DNA of 64,000 nucleotides. It comes from an uncultured Actinomycetes bacterium. Its GTDB lineage: Bacteria > Actinomycetota > Acidimicrobiia > Acidimicrobiales > RAAP-2. A program made the translations under genes and the position numbers. Below, piece by piece: positions 32,925-40,934 of this stretch (positions within the stretch are counted from its first letter, which is position 1; each line of letters begins with the position of its first letter). The stretch covers positions 1-64,000 of the forward strand of contig CAIKCI010000023.1 in the NCBI GenBank assembly GCA_903825895.1. Reading direction: 5' to 3'. The notes below the pieces were generated by a model. That model worked only from the letters and a program-made list of their open reading frames with translations, was not told the origin of the DNA and searched no databases.

Positions 32925-33679
32925 TATTGAATCGAATAGCCGCCGTCAATCACCAATGCGTGACCGACCATAAATGAGGACTCCGATGAGCAGAGCCACA
33001 GCACCGAGGCAGCAATTTCTTCTGCTTCAGCGATACGACCGATAGGGTGCATCCCGACAACTTCCGCTTCTTTCGCCGGGTCGCCACCAATCCAGTCGTT
33101 CACCATCTTCGACCGTGCCGTTCCCGGGCAAATGCAATTGATCCGCACTCCCGTCGTAGCGTTCTCCAAAGCAGCAGTTTTGGTGAGACCAATCACGCCG
33201 TGTTTGGCTGCGACGTAATTCGCCATGGTCGGAAAGCCAATTAAGCCAGCTCCCGAGGAGGTATTCACAATGGCGCCACCTTGTTTGGCAATCAAAGGGA
33301 TTTCGTATTTGAGACAGAGAAAGACCCCCGTCAACATCACGCCGATTCCTTGTCCCCATACCTCTTCTGACATCTCAGGAATGGTGGCGCTGCCACCCAC
33401 GATGCCCGCATTGTTGTGGGCATAATCAAGGCGGCCATAGCGCGTGACCGCAGTGTCAACCATCTCCTTCACATCAGATGACGATGAGACGTCAACACGG
33501 AGGAACGAGGCCGTTCCTCCGGCAGCGGTAATCTCATCGACCGCTTCTTGGCCGTTGACTTCATCAACATCGGTCAACAACACACTTGTTCCACGCGCCG
33601 CGAATTCTTTTGCCGTTGCTCGTCCGATCCCATTTGCAGCACCCGTGACAACGGCAGCCTTGCCCTCAAACTCATTCAC
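32924..33679 (-). CDS. short-chain dehydrogenase/reductase
   Basis: The 251-residue classical SDR has TGAANGIGRA near residue 12, an Asp at the end of strand 2 (LLTDVDE), which favours NAD(H), NNAGIVGG, a catalytic Ser in NTSSGAGLIG, YVAAK, and a closing VIDGGYS. The C-terminal base overlaps the next gene by one. It lies downstream of the TetR gene in the transporter cluster and probably oxidises or reduces an alcohol/ketone in the imported compound's pathway (inference). Confidence 0.87.
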   Translation of the reverse strand: MNEFEGKAAVVTGAANGIGRATAKEFAARGTSVLLTDVDEVNGQEAVDEITAAGGTASFLRVDVSSSSDVKEMVDTAVTRYGRLDYAHNNAGIVGGSATIPEMSEEVWGQGIGVMLTGVFLCLKYEIPLIAKQGGAIVNTSSGAGLIGFPTMANYVAAKHGVIGLTKTAALENATTGVRINCICPGTARSKMVNDWIGGDPAKEAEVVGMHPIGRIAEAEEIAASVLWLCSSESSFMVGHALVIDGGYSIQ

Positions 33680-33709
33680 AATATTTTCCCTTCATGGCGT
33701 TCCATACCC

Positions 33710-34351
33710 CTACTTTGTCGAGAGGCTCTTTGAATGGTGCTGCTCATCATTCACATTGAGTGATCCCAAACCCGACATCATCAACATGACGAATTGATCA
33801 ACGAGGCCTTCGAATCCGGTCTCAGACACTGGACTGGGAAGCGACTCGTAACGCTTGGGATCAAGAACGCCGTGAAGCGAACTCGTGATTGCCCGAACAG
33901 CGAATTCTGGATCAATCTCTTGTCGCAGCGAACCGTCTTCGATTCCGGCTCTGACGACATCAAACCAAAACTGCAGCGCTTTCCGACTGTCGGCCTTAAA
34001 GGGTTCAAATTCGTCAACCCCCATGAAGTCAAACCAGTTGTAATGCACAATGGTCATCTCATCACCGAACTCAAAGAGGACGGGGAAGACGCTACGAATC
34101 ATCAGGTCAAGGCGCTCAGCACCCGTTCCCTCAGACTCAACAATTTTTTGTTGAAGCGGAAGAAGCCGCTCATAAAAAGGAAGCAAAATAATTTGAACAA
34201 TTTCGTTCTTGGATTTGAAGTGAGAATAAAGACTCCCTGCAAGAAGACCACAGGCGTCAGCGATATCGCGCATCGTTGTATTACGAACACCGCGGGATCC
34301 GAAAAGAACCTTCGCTGCGGATAAAATTTCATCTCGTCGATTCGCCATCAT
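33710..34351 (-). CDS. TetR-family transcriptional regulator
   Basis: The 213-residue protein begins with a standard TetR helix-turn-helix: DEILSAAKVLFGSRGVRNTTMRDIADACGL, then GSLYSHFKSKNEI (about residues 6-50). The C-terminal ligand domain is helical and resembles regulators of lipid and acyl-CoA genes, but the ligand cannot be read. AGGAGGTGA sits directly before the start. It lies between livG and the SDR genes on the same strand, so it likely governs this cluster. Confidence 0.88.
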   Translation of the reverse strand: MMANRRDEILSAAKVLFGSRGVRNTTMRDIADACGLLAGSLYSHFKSKNEIVQIILLPFYERLLPLQQKIVESEGTGAERLDLMIRSVFPVLFEFGDEMTIVHYNWFDFMGVDEFEPFKADSRKALQFWFDVVRAGIEDGSLRQEIDPEFAVRAITSSLHGVLDPKRYESLPSPVSETGFEGLVDQFVMLMMSGLGSLNVNDEQHHSKSLSTK

Positions 34352-34459
34352 TCACCTCCTGTTGTGTCACCGAAACGAGAACACGTTCTATTTCAGAACC
34401 TACCTCTTTTGCTTTTCAGTTTCCATCGCTTTGGAAATCAGCGAGCACTGCAATATTCC

Positions 34460-35257
34460 TTAACCGAGGTAGGCGCTGCGCACGGCGGCATTTTCCCGAA
34501 CCTGGTCGGGCGTACCCTCAGCAATGACAGATCCCAAGTTCAACGCGATAACTCGATCGGAATTCCGCATGACGAAGTTCACATCGTGTTCGACTAACAC
34601 CGCCGAACAGTTCTCTTCAACACAGAGTCGTCGCACCACTTGTGCAAGGTTCTCAACTTCGAACTCTTCAAGGCCTGACGTTGGCTCGTCAAGGAGAAGC
34701 ACCGTCGGTTTGAAGACAACGGCTCGCGCAAGTTCAACCATACGCGCACGCCCAATGGGCAAGTTGGCGGCCGTTTCATAACGGAGCTCATTGAGCCCAC
34801 ATCGTTCGAGAACTTCATCGACTCGCTCTCGCCGAGCCTGTTCACGTCGGCGACGTGTAGGAAGCGCAAGGAGATCAGCGACCAAGCCTCCGCCCCCTCC
34901 CTCCCACTCAAGGGCAACGAGAACATTGTCTTCAACAGTCAGCCAACCAAAGATTTGCTGACGCTGGAAGGTGCGGCGAATCCCCTGGCGAGCTCTCCAG
35001 GTCGACGACCGCGACGTGACGTCGTGGCCTTCATAGTGAATTTTGCCTGACGTCGGTTCACGAAGTCCCGAGAGGCAGTCAAACAACGTCGTCTTGCCCG
35101 CTCCGTTCGGACCGATCAAGCCACAGAGTTCGCCGGGATAGAACGATGCATCGACATTGTCGAGGGCGCGCACCCCACCGAAGGCCATCGTGACACCCAC
35201 GGCCTTGAGGACAGGATCAGAAGTCTGAGATGAAGGGAATGGTGTGGTGTCGGTCAT
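34460..35257 (-). CDS. livG: LIV-I-type ABC transporter ATPase (LivG)
   Basis: The 265-residue ATP-binding subunit has Walker A GPNGAGKTT, a signature-like LPIGRARMVELARA in place of LSGGQ, Walker B VLLLDEPTSGL, and the LivG-type ending with LNLGSVIAEGTPDQV. It belongs to the hydrophobic amino acid/amide uptake family. The ATG overlaps the stop of the giant LivH-LivM-LivF gene by 4 bp, so the transporter has one fused polypeptide plus this separate ATPase. Confidence 0.9.
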   Translation of the reverse strand: MTDTTPFPSSQTSDPVLKAVGVTMAFGGVRALDNVDASFYPGELCGLIGPNGAGKTTLFDCLSGLREPTSGKIHYEGHDVTSRSSTWRARQGIRRTFQRQQIFGWLTVEDNVLVALEWEGGGGGLVADLLALPTRRRREQARRERVDEVLERCGLNELRYETAANLPIGRARMVELARAVVFKPTVLLLDEPTSGLEEFEVENLAQVVRRLCVEENCSAVLVEHDVNFVMRNSDRVIALNLGSVIAEGTPDQVRENAAVRSAYLG

Positions 35258-38103
35258 GACAACTTTCCTCCAAGGTAGGCACTCACAAGGCGCTCATCAT
35301 CAAGGTCTTCACGTGGACCAGACCAGACGATATGGCCCAGTTCAATGAAGGCAACGTTGTCCGCAATCGACAACACGTCACGAACTTTCTCTTCTACCAA
35401 CAAGATGGTCGTGCCACGGTCACGCAACTCCTGGAAGAGCGTCAACAACTCTGCGATAACAAGTGGTGCCAAGCCAAGCGTGGGTTCATCAGCAATAAGT
35501 ATCGTCGGAGGTTTAATCAAGACCGGAGCAAGAGCAAGCAGTTGCTGCTCACCACCAGAGAGACTCCCGGCCATTAACTTTCGTCGCTCCCCAATACGGG
35601 GGAATCGCTGATAGACCTCGTCGCGCTCTGCGGCATTCAATCGAAGCATCAGGTTCTCTTCAACACTAAGACCTGGGAAGATTCCTCGAGATTCAGGAGC
35701 GACAAGCACGCCTTGATCTGCTCGACGATACGCAGGCATCTTCACAATGTCGTTCCCGTCGAATTCAATAGATCCCGATCCAGGTTTCACAAGACCAGAG
35801 ATCGTTGAACAGAGGGTCGACTTCCCACTGCCGTTGACGCCAAAGAGACTGGTGATTTTGCCGCGTTCGATGGCAAAAGTCAGCCCATGAATCACTTCGA
35901 CGTCACCATAGGAGACGTGGAGACCTTTAATCAAGAGAACGGCATCAGTATCTAACGGCACCGTGTCGCCAATGGTGCCGCCATGCACTGTGCCTGAGCC
36001 AATAAGTTGCCCTTCGGTCTCGACCACTTGGGCCGCGATACCAGCTTCTTCACTCAAGATTGCGGCCACACCTTCAGGAGTTGCCGAGACAATCCCTGTC
36101 GGCTGTCCAGCAGCGAGGGCTGCCTTCTTCGCAGCTCGCTTCACGCGACGAGCGTGGTTTTGTCCAGCCATCTGCGAGATAAAGCCGTCAGGGTTTCGAG
36201 ACAGCCCAACCGCACCAAGACCGAAAAGGATAAGGGGAATCTCTGAGGATGTCGTCCCGTTCCAGCTCAACCACGATGGGACCCATGACCACCAGTGGAA
36301 TCCGGATTGAAGAATGATATTGGTCGCCGACGACGCAACACCAGCCAACACCGCTGCTGCCGGTCGGCGAATACCAAAGAGCACAACTGTGGCTAACCAA
36401 AGCAGTCCATCAAGCGCTGGCGTCGTGAACGACCCGGCACTCATCTGATACGACGTGAAGAATATTCCACCCAAGCCAGCAATGACGGCTGAGATTGCGA
36501 ACAACGCTAATTTCACCCGGACCGGCGCAACACCTGACGATGACGCTGCAATCTCCGACGATCGAACCGCAGCAATGCTGCGGCCCCACGGCGATTTCTT
36601 CAAGTTATTAATGAGCAACATAATTAAGAGTGCAACAACCAACAATGACATGGCCATCACACGATTACTCGTGAGATTCAACGGACCAATCACAATTCTG
36701 GGAATCGTCCAGCCATTACTGGTGTTATTCAAAAAGTTCCATTGGAATAACACATTGTCGCCGAGAAGCGCCAGAGCCAACGTGGCCAATGCCAAGGGAA
36801 TGCCACCCAGACGAATAGCCGGCAATGCCACGATCACCCCAATGAGTGCCGTCAGCGCAAGCGCAATGAAGCACGCGAGAAAGAATGGAATGCCATAGCG
36901 AGTGAACAAAAGTCCCGTCGTGAGCCCTGCCATTGAACAGAACGTTGCTTGGGCTAACGAGACCATGCCACCCATTCCCGTCACCACCGTAAAGGAAAGG
37001 AAAATAATGGAGAGGGCTAATCCTTCGGCCATGACTCCTGCCCAGAAGTCGTTCGCCAAGAAACAGACATAGACCGTCAAAAATGCAACGGCGACTATCC
37101 ATGGAAGGCCTTTACGCCACTGGGGCATCCCCTTGAGATAGTCCGGAGGCGGAACTTCGTCCGCCGTTGAACCACCTCGGCGTGATCGATCCCGCGTAAA
37201 GAAGATCAATCCACCCAAGAGGACAAGAAAGGGAACGGCGTTTGAGAATCCGTTCAATCCTGTATGGATATATCCCGCAATCAAACTCTGCAACACACCA
37301 AGGATCAACCCTCCCGCAAAAGCCCACGGAATCGACTTGAGGCCTCCAATGACGGCGGCAGCTGATGCAATAAAGGTGACGGTTAAGAATGCATTGACGG
37401 AGATTGCTCCAAGAATCGGTGCACCAACGACACCGGCGAGTGCCGCAAGAACCGAACCGAAGATCCACGCGTAGCGTGACGTCTTCGCGTTATTAATACC
37501 GCGAATCTGGGCCAAACTATCGCGGTCCACCACGGCACGCATCTGAAGGCCGAGCGACGTTTTGCCCAGGAGAAGCCAAAGGGCCACCGCACAAACGGCT
37601 GCAGCGATGAGCACCACGAGCCCGTTTGATGTCAGCGGGGTGTGGAAAGGGAGCGTCCACGACTTAATGGGAATCGGCGCAAGGCCTGGTGGAAGTCCAG
37701 TTTGGAGGACGACCGAAGAGTTCGGAACGCCGGAGTGGGTCACGGCAATAATTTCATCAAGAATCCATTGCGTCATCGCGGGGATGGCGAGCAAGAGACC
37801 AACCGTCGCCATAATTTTTGCGGACTCGGTGGCACGGGCTAAGGGTTTAAAGACGGCGACATCGAGAATGATGCCAAGAATGGGCGCGAAGCCGAAGATG
37901 ACGGCAACGGCTGAAATCCAGACCGGCCAGTGCATTCCGGTATTGAGTGTGTAAAAAATGTAGGCCGATGAGAATGCAATCGCGCCGTAAGAAAAATTAA
38001 AAATTCCTGTCGCCGTATACGACAGGGTCAATCCAGAAGCCACCAGCGAGTAAATCGCGCCCGAGACCGCTCCACTGACGATAAGAGCTATGAACTGGTC
38101 CAC
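35254..38103 (-). CDS. fused LivH-LivM-LivF transporter polypeptide
   Basis: This 949-residue protein joins three normally separate parts. Residues 1-300 are a LivH-type permease starting SGAVSGAIYSLVASGLTLSY. About 330-640 are a LivM-type permease, with GMGGMVSLAQATFCSMAG. An Ala/charged linker (640-705) leads to a LivF-type ATPase with Walker A GVNGSGKST (about 752), signature SLSGGEQQLLALAP (about 846) and Walker B ILIADEPTLGLAPL. The frame is continuous with no stop between parts. The start is GTG with AGAGGGGGGG before it. It should form the membrane core plus one of the two motors, with LivG as the other. Confidence 0.88.
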   Translation of the reverse strand: MDQFIALIVSGAVSGAIYSLVASGLTLSYTATGIFNFSYGAIAFSSAYIFYTLNTGMHWPVWISAVAVIFGFAPILGIILDVAVFKPLARATESAKIMATVGLLLAIPAMTQWILDEIIAVTHSGVPNSSVVLQTGLPPGLAPIPIKSWTLPFHTPLTSNGLVVLIAAAVCAVALWLLLGKTSLGLQMRAVVDRDSLAQIRGINNAKTSRYAWIFGSVLAALAGVVGAPILGAISVNAFLTVTFIASAAAVIGGLKSIPWAFAGGLILGVLQSLIAGYIHTGLNGFSNAVPFLVLLGGLIFFTRDRSRRGGSTADEVPPPDYLKGMPQWRKGLPWIVAVAFLTVYVCFLANDFWAGVMAEGLALSIIFLSFTVVTGMGGMVSLAQATFCSMAGLTTGLLFTRYGIPFFLACFIALALTALIGVIVALPAIRLGGIPLALATLALALLGDNVLFQWNFLNNTSNGWTIPRIVIGPLNLTSNRVMAMSLLVVALLIMLLINNLKKSPWGRSIAAVRSSEIAASSSGVAPVRVKLALFAISAVIAGLGGIFFTSYQMSAGSFTTPALDGLLWLATVVLFGIRRPAAAVLAGVASSATNIILQSGFHWWSWVPSWLSWNGTTSSEIPLILFGLGAVGLSRNPDGFISQMAGQNHARRVKRAAKKAALAAGQPTGIVSATPEGVAAILSEEAGIAAQVVETEGQLIGSGTVHGGTIGDTVPLDTDAVLLIKGLHVSYGDVEVIHGLTFAIERGKITSLFGVNGSGKSTLCSTISGLVKPGSGSIEFDGNDIVKMPAYRRADQGVLVAPESRGIFPGLSVEENLMLRLNAAERDEVYQRFPRIGERRKLMAGSLSGGEQQLLALAPVLIKPPTILIADEPTLGLAPLVIAELLTLFQELRDRGTTILLVEEKVRDVLSIADNVAFIELGHIVWSGPREDLDDERLVSAYLGGKLS

Positions 38104-38148
38104 GTGCCCCCCCTCTTTCGATACTTCGTCTTCAGATTGCTTGCGAGT

Positions 38149-38186
38149 GTGGGTCGGACCTAGGTGGTGACCTAGATCCGACCCAC
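38149..38186 (-). other. 17-bp hairpin between binding-protein and permease genes
   Basis: Two 17-base arms (38149-38165 and 38170-38186) surround a 4-base loop. On the minus-strand RNA every position pairs, one as G-U, whereas on the plus strand that position is a mismatch. No T-tract follows on the minus strand. This suggests an RNA-level stem that protects the binding-protein message or partly stops transcription, a usual way to make more binding protein than permease. Confidence 0.7.
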
Positions 38187-38216
38187 GACTACTCGCTCGC
38201 TACTTCTGAAAGGTAA

Positions 38217-39584
38217 TTACTTACCAAAAACGTACGTCGGGTACTGCGCGTAGCTGTCCTTTGGTACGTACTTCGTTCCTTCGACTTGAACGGTGGACGA
38301 ACCATCGCTCGAGACAAAGTGACCAGCAGGCCAGTTGATCAAACCAGGGCCGTGACCGGGCTGGTTCGAGTAGCTGACGACTTTACCGCTGGCTGCGCTC
38401 AGGAACGTTGTGGTGTTCAGCGTCTTGCCTGCACCCTTCACGAACTGGATCAACATCTGAGCTTCTGAGTAGCCGATCATGCCGCCCAGGGTAAGGAATG
38501 CCGGCTGACCGGCTGCCTTCAGCGCTGCAACCTCTGAGTTCGCATACGCTCCACCACCCTCTTGGGTTGGGCCCGTTGAAACATTAATGTATTCACCAGC
38601 GAGAGCTCCAGCGAGTGCTGCAGACGAGCCAAGAAGTCCAGGCACGTAGGTGGTGAAGTCCATGATCTTGCCTTTGTAGCCCGCTGCTTTAAGCGAGTAC
38701 GACAAGGTGGCAATCGATGCGAACGGCAACGACAGGTAGGTGATGTTACAACCCGAGTTAATAATTGCCTGTACAAACGGCGTTGGGTTCACACCCGTTG
38801 ACGATGTTGGGAAGTTGTTCGCATTCAAACCAACTTTGTAACCAAGAGCAGAAATCATTGTCGCTTCCTGATGGTTCGCAGAGATCGATGCTGGCAAGGT
38901 GTCTGATTGGAGGCAGAACGAGATCTGCTTTCCCGTCAGTGGTGCCATTAACTTCGCCATTGGCGTGACGATCGAACTACTGAACGAGTTGTGGAATGCG
39001 TTGCTTGTTGGCAACGTTCCCGGAGCAAGACATCCAGTAAATCCAAATACCCACTTGTTTCCACAGAACCCAGGGTCAAATCCCCAACCGAAGGTTGGTG
39101 TCTGGTTGTTGTTCAGGAACGTCGTGGTCGAGGGAAGCGTGTCCGCAGAAAGCGTGAATACCGAGAACACTTGGTTCTGGTTGACCAACTGCTGCGCATC
39201 CGTCAGGTTTGTCTGTGGGCTGTTCGCATCATCAAGACAAGGAACGAGTGAGAACTTACGTCCGTTCACTCCACCCTTTGCGTTGATCGCTGAAAATGCA
39301 GCACCAATGGCCTGCTCGTAACCCGCGAAGTCCGCAGCAGTGTAGACACAACCAACCTTGATTTGACTTGAGGAAATACCTCGCGTCAAACCAGTGCCCT
39401 TTGGCCCAACAAGCTTTTGAGACTTCGCCGTGTTAACAGCGGAACCTGCTGAAGCATTTCCAACGTCCTTAGCTGTTGTAGCTCCAGCGACTCCTGATGC
39501 CCCGATCACACCCACAGTCATAAAGACTGCAGTTGCTGCGGAAGCGACGCGATGCCAACTTCTCTTACTTCTTACTCTGGGCAT
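38217..39584 (-). CDS. extracellular solute-binding protein, LIV-I type
   Basis: The 455-residue protein begins with a positively charged stretch and hydrophobic signal segment (about 14-35, ending GVAGATT). The Peripla_BP_6 fold is indicated by SQIKVGCVYTAADFAGYEQAIGAAF and INAKGGVNGRKFSLV near residues 73-112. No lipobox Cys lies at the signal end. It is the first gene of the livHMF-livG cluster and captures the imported compound. The two SDR enzymes and TetR downstream suggest a non-amino-acid substrate, but this is inference. AGGGGGGG directly before the ATG fixes the start. Confidence 0.88.
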   Translation of the reverse strand: MPRVRSKRSWHRVASAATAVFMTVGVIGASGVAGATTAKDVGNASAGSAVNTAKSQKLVGPKGTGLTRGISSSQIKVGCVYTAADFAGYEQAIGAAFSAINAKGGVNGRKFSLVPCLDDANSPQTNLTDAQQLVNQNQVFSVFTLSADTLPSTTTFLNNNQTPTFGWGFDPGFCGNKWVFGFTGCLAPGTLPTSNAFHNSFSSSIVTPMAKLMAPLTGKQISFCLQSDTLPASISANHQEATMISALGYKVGLNANNFPTSSTGVNPTPFVQAIINSGCNITYLSLPFASIATLSYSLKAAGYKGKIMDFTTYVPGLLGSSAALAGALAGEYINVSTGPTQEGGGAYANSEVAALKAAGQPAFLTLGGMIGYSEAQMLIQFVKGAGKTLNTTTFLSAASGKVVSYSNQPGHGPGLINWPAGHFVSSDGSSTVQVEGTKYVPKDSYAQYPTYVFGK

Positions 39585-39602
39585 AAACCCCCCCTATGTC
39601 AG

Positions 39603-39616
39603 TGCGCACGTGCGCA
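39603..39616. promoter_or_regulatory. palindrome TGCGCACGTGCGCA upstream of the binding-protein gene
   Basis: A perfect 14-bp palindrome lies 19 bp before the binding-protein ATG, just upstream of its ribosome-binding site. It is a plausible operator for a dimeric regulator such as the cluster's TetR protein. Confidence 0.45.
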
Positions 39617-39667
39617 TTAGTTACTGAAGGAGAACCGTAGACCACCTAACAACCATTAGCAAGACGG

Positions 39668-39712
39668 AATGAGTCCAAAAAAATGAGTCAAATAAGGGTT
39701 TTTTGTCTCATT
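39668..39712. repeat. AATGAGTC tandem repeats with an inverted third copy
   Basis: AATGAGTC occurs at 39668-39675 and 39682-39689 (14-bp period), and GTCTCATT (the inverted complement, one mismatch) at 39705-39712. The array lies 80-130 bp upstream of the binding-protein start, in the expected promoter region. Confidence 0.45.
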
Positions 39713-39821
39713 GACAAACCTTGCCCAGGATTCAAGGGAAATATGACTATTTGATAGATCAAGTGATATTTCCAGACGTCCATAATGACGTTCGCAAAAT
39801 TAAAAGTAGGGTAAAAGTCCT

Positions 39822-39895
39822 GCGGGTGTAGTTCAGAGGCAGAACATCAGCTTCCCAAGCTGAGAACGCGGGTTCGATTCCCGTCACCCGCTCCA
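39822..39895 (+). tRNA. tRNA-Gly (anticodon CCC)
   Basis: The acceptor stem GCGGGTG pairs with CACCCGC (39885-39891), then T73 and an encoded CCA. The anticodon stem TCAGC/GCTGA encloses loop TTCCCAA, so the anticodon is CCC, reading GGG. The D-stem is GTTC/GAAC and the T-loop TTCGATT is regular. Confidence 0.95.
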
Positions 39896-39983
39896 AGGGG
39901 TCTTCGCAAACTTAGCGGGTACCCACCAGTAAAATAAATGTCGTGAAGTCATCTTGAACCACTCCTCCAGGATCAAGGGCGAC

Positions 39984-39989
39984 TAGGGT
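39984..39989 (+). promoter_or_regulatory. -10 hexamer TAGGGT, leaderless methyltransferase start
   Basis: TAGGGT is followed by six bases (CAAAAA) and the ATG at 39996. No ribosome-binding site is present. Confidence 0.45.
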
Positions 39990-39995
39990 CAAAAA

Positions 39996-40784
39996 ATGAA
40001 TTCTGATGTACCGCCGAAGAACGTAGGTTCAGATGATTGGGATCGTCACTGGACGACCTACGGCGTGGCCCTCGAAGAAAATCCAGCCAATGACTACCGA
40101 AATCATCTCGTCCTCACGCATATCGGCACTCCACAAAGTGGTGATGTGATCGTTGACTTCGGTGCTGGTCAAGGGGAGATGGCGCTCCTCCTTCAACATC
40201 GTTTCGCCGATGCCTCCGTCCTCGGACTCGAGGAAAGCCCCGAGGGAGTTGCCCGAGCCCAAGCCGCTGCGGCTGCTTCGGGTTCGAACGCTCAATTTCA
40301 AGTCTGCGATCTTCTGACCGCTCCAGCGAGCCCACCGACCACAAATGCGCGCTTTGGCGTCTGTTCAGAGGTTCTCGAGCACGTGGATGATCCAGTCACC
40401 CTTTTGCGCAATGCGGCGCTTCACCTTGCACCTGGTGCACTCATCGTTGTGACAGTCCCTGGTGGTCCACGTTCTGCTTTCGACCGCCATATCGGTCATC
40501 GTGATCACTTCACCACCAAACGGCTTCGCTCAATCCTTGTCGACGCGGGCTTCTCGCCTGAGGGTGTGTGGGCGGCAGGGTTTCCCTTCTTTAATCTCTA
40601 CAAACTGGCGATCATCGCCCAAGGTCAGCGCTTTGTCGAAGGACTAGAGGCCTCACCGGATGCGCCGTCGCGCCTTCAAACGATTGGCTCGAAGATCTTC
40701 AAGCTTGCCTTCAAAGCCAACCTTACGAAAACGCCACTGGGCTGGCAGATGCTGGCCGTAGCTCGAAAGTCTGGCGGAAACTGA
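39996..40784 (+). CDS. class I SAM-dependent methyltransferase
   Basis: The 262-residue protein has the SAM motif I VIVDFGAGQGEMALLL (about residues 48-63), the acidic end of strand 2 in VLGLEES, and the strand-4 pattern GVCSEVLEHVDDP of the Methyltransf_11/23 type. GALIVVTVPGGPRSAFDRHIGHRDHF resembles enzymes acting on small molecules or lipids, but the acceptor is unknown. It stands alone between tRNA-Gly and the dehydratase gene. Confidence 0.82.
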   Translation: MNSDVPPKNVGSDDWDRHWTTYGVALEENPANDYRNHLVLTHIGTPQSGDVIVDFGAGQGEMALLLQHRFADASVLGLEESPEGVARAQAAAAASGSNAQFQVCDLLTAPASPPTTNARFGVCSEVLEHVDDPVTLLRNAALHLAPGALIVVTVPGGPRSAFDRHIGHRDHFTTKRLRSILVDAGFSPEGVWAAGFPFFNLYKLAIIAQGQRFVEGLEASPDAPSRLQTIGSKIFKLAFKANLTKTPLGWQMLAVARKSGGN

Positions 40785-40922
40785 CCTAAGCCCACACCGA
40801 CTGGACAGTGCATCATGTGGACTGATGACGCCGTTGTCGCTGAACTCGGTCATGGCGAGTTGGGTGATCGCCATGGGGAACATCTGCCAAACCCCTAGAG
40901 AGGAATCGGCCCAAGCAGGCCG

Positions 40923-40928
40923 TAGACT
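40923..40928 (+). promoter_or_regulatory. -10 hexamer TAGACT, leaderless dehydratase start
   Basis: TAGACT lies six bases before the ATG at 40935. The spacer GGTGGG is G-rich but too close to act as a normal Shine-Dalgarno sequence. Confidence 0.45.
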
Positions 40929-40934
40929 GGTGGG

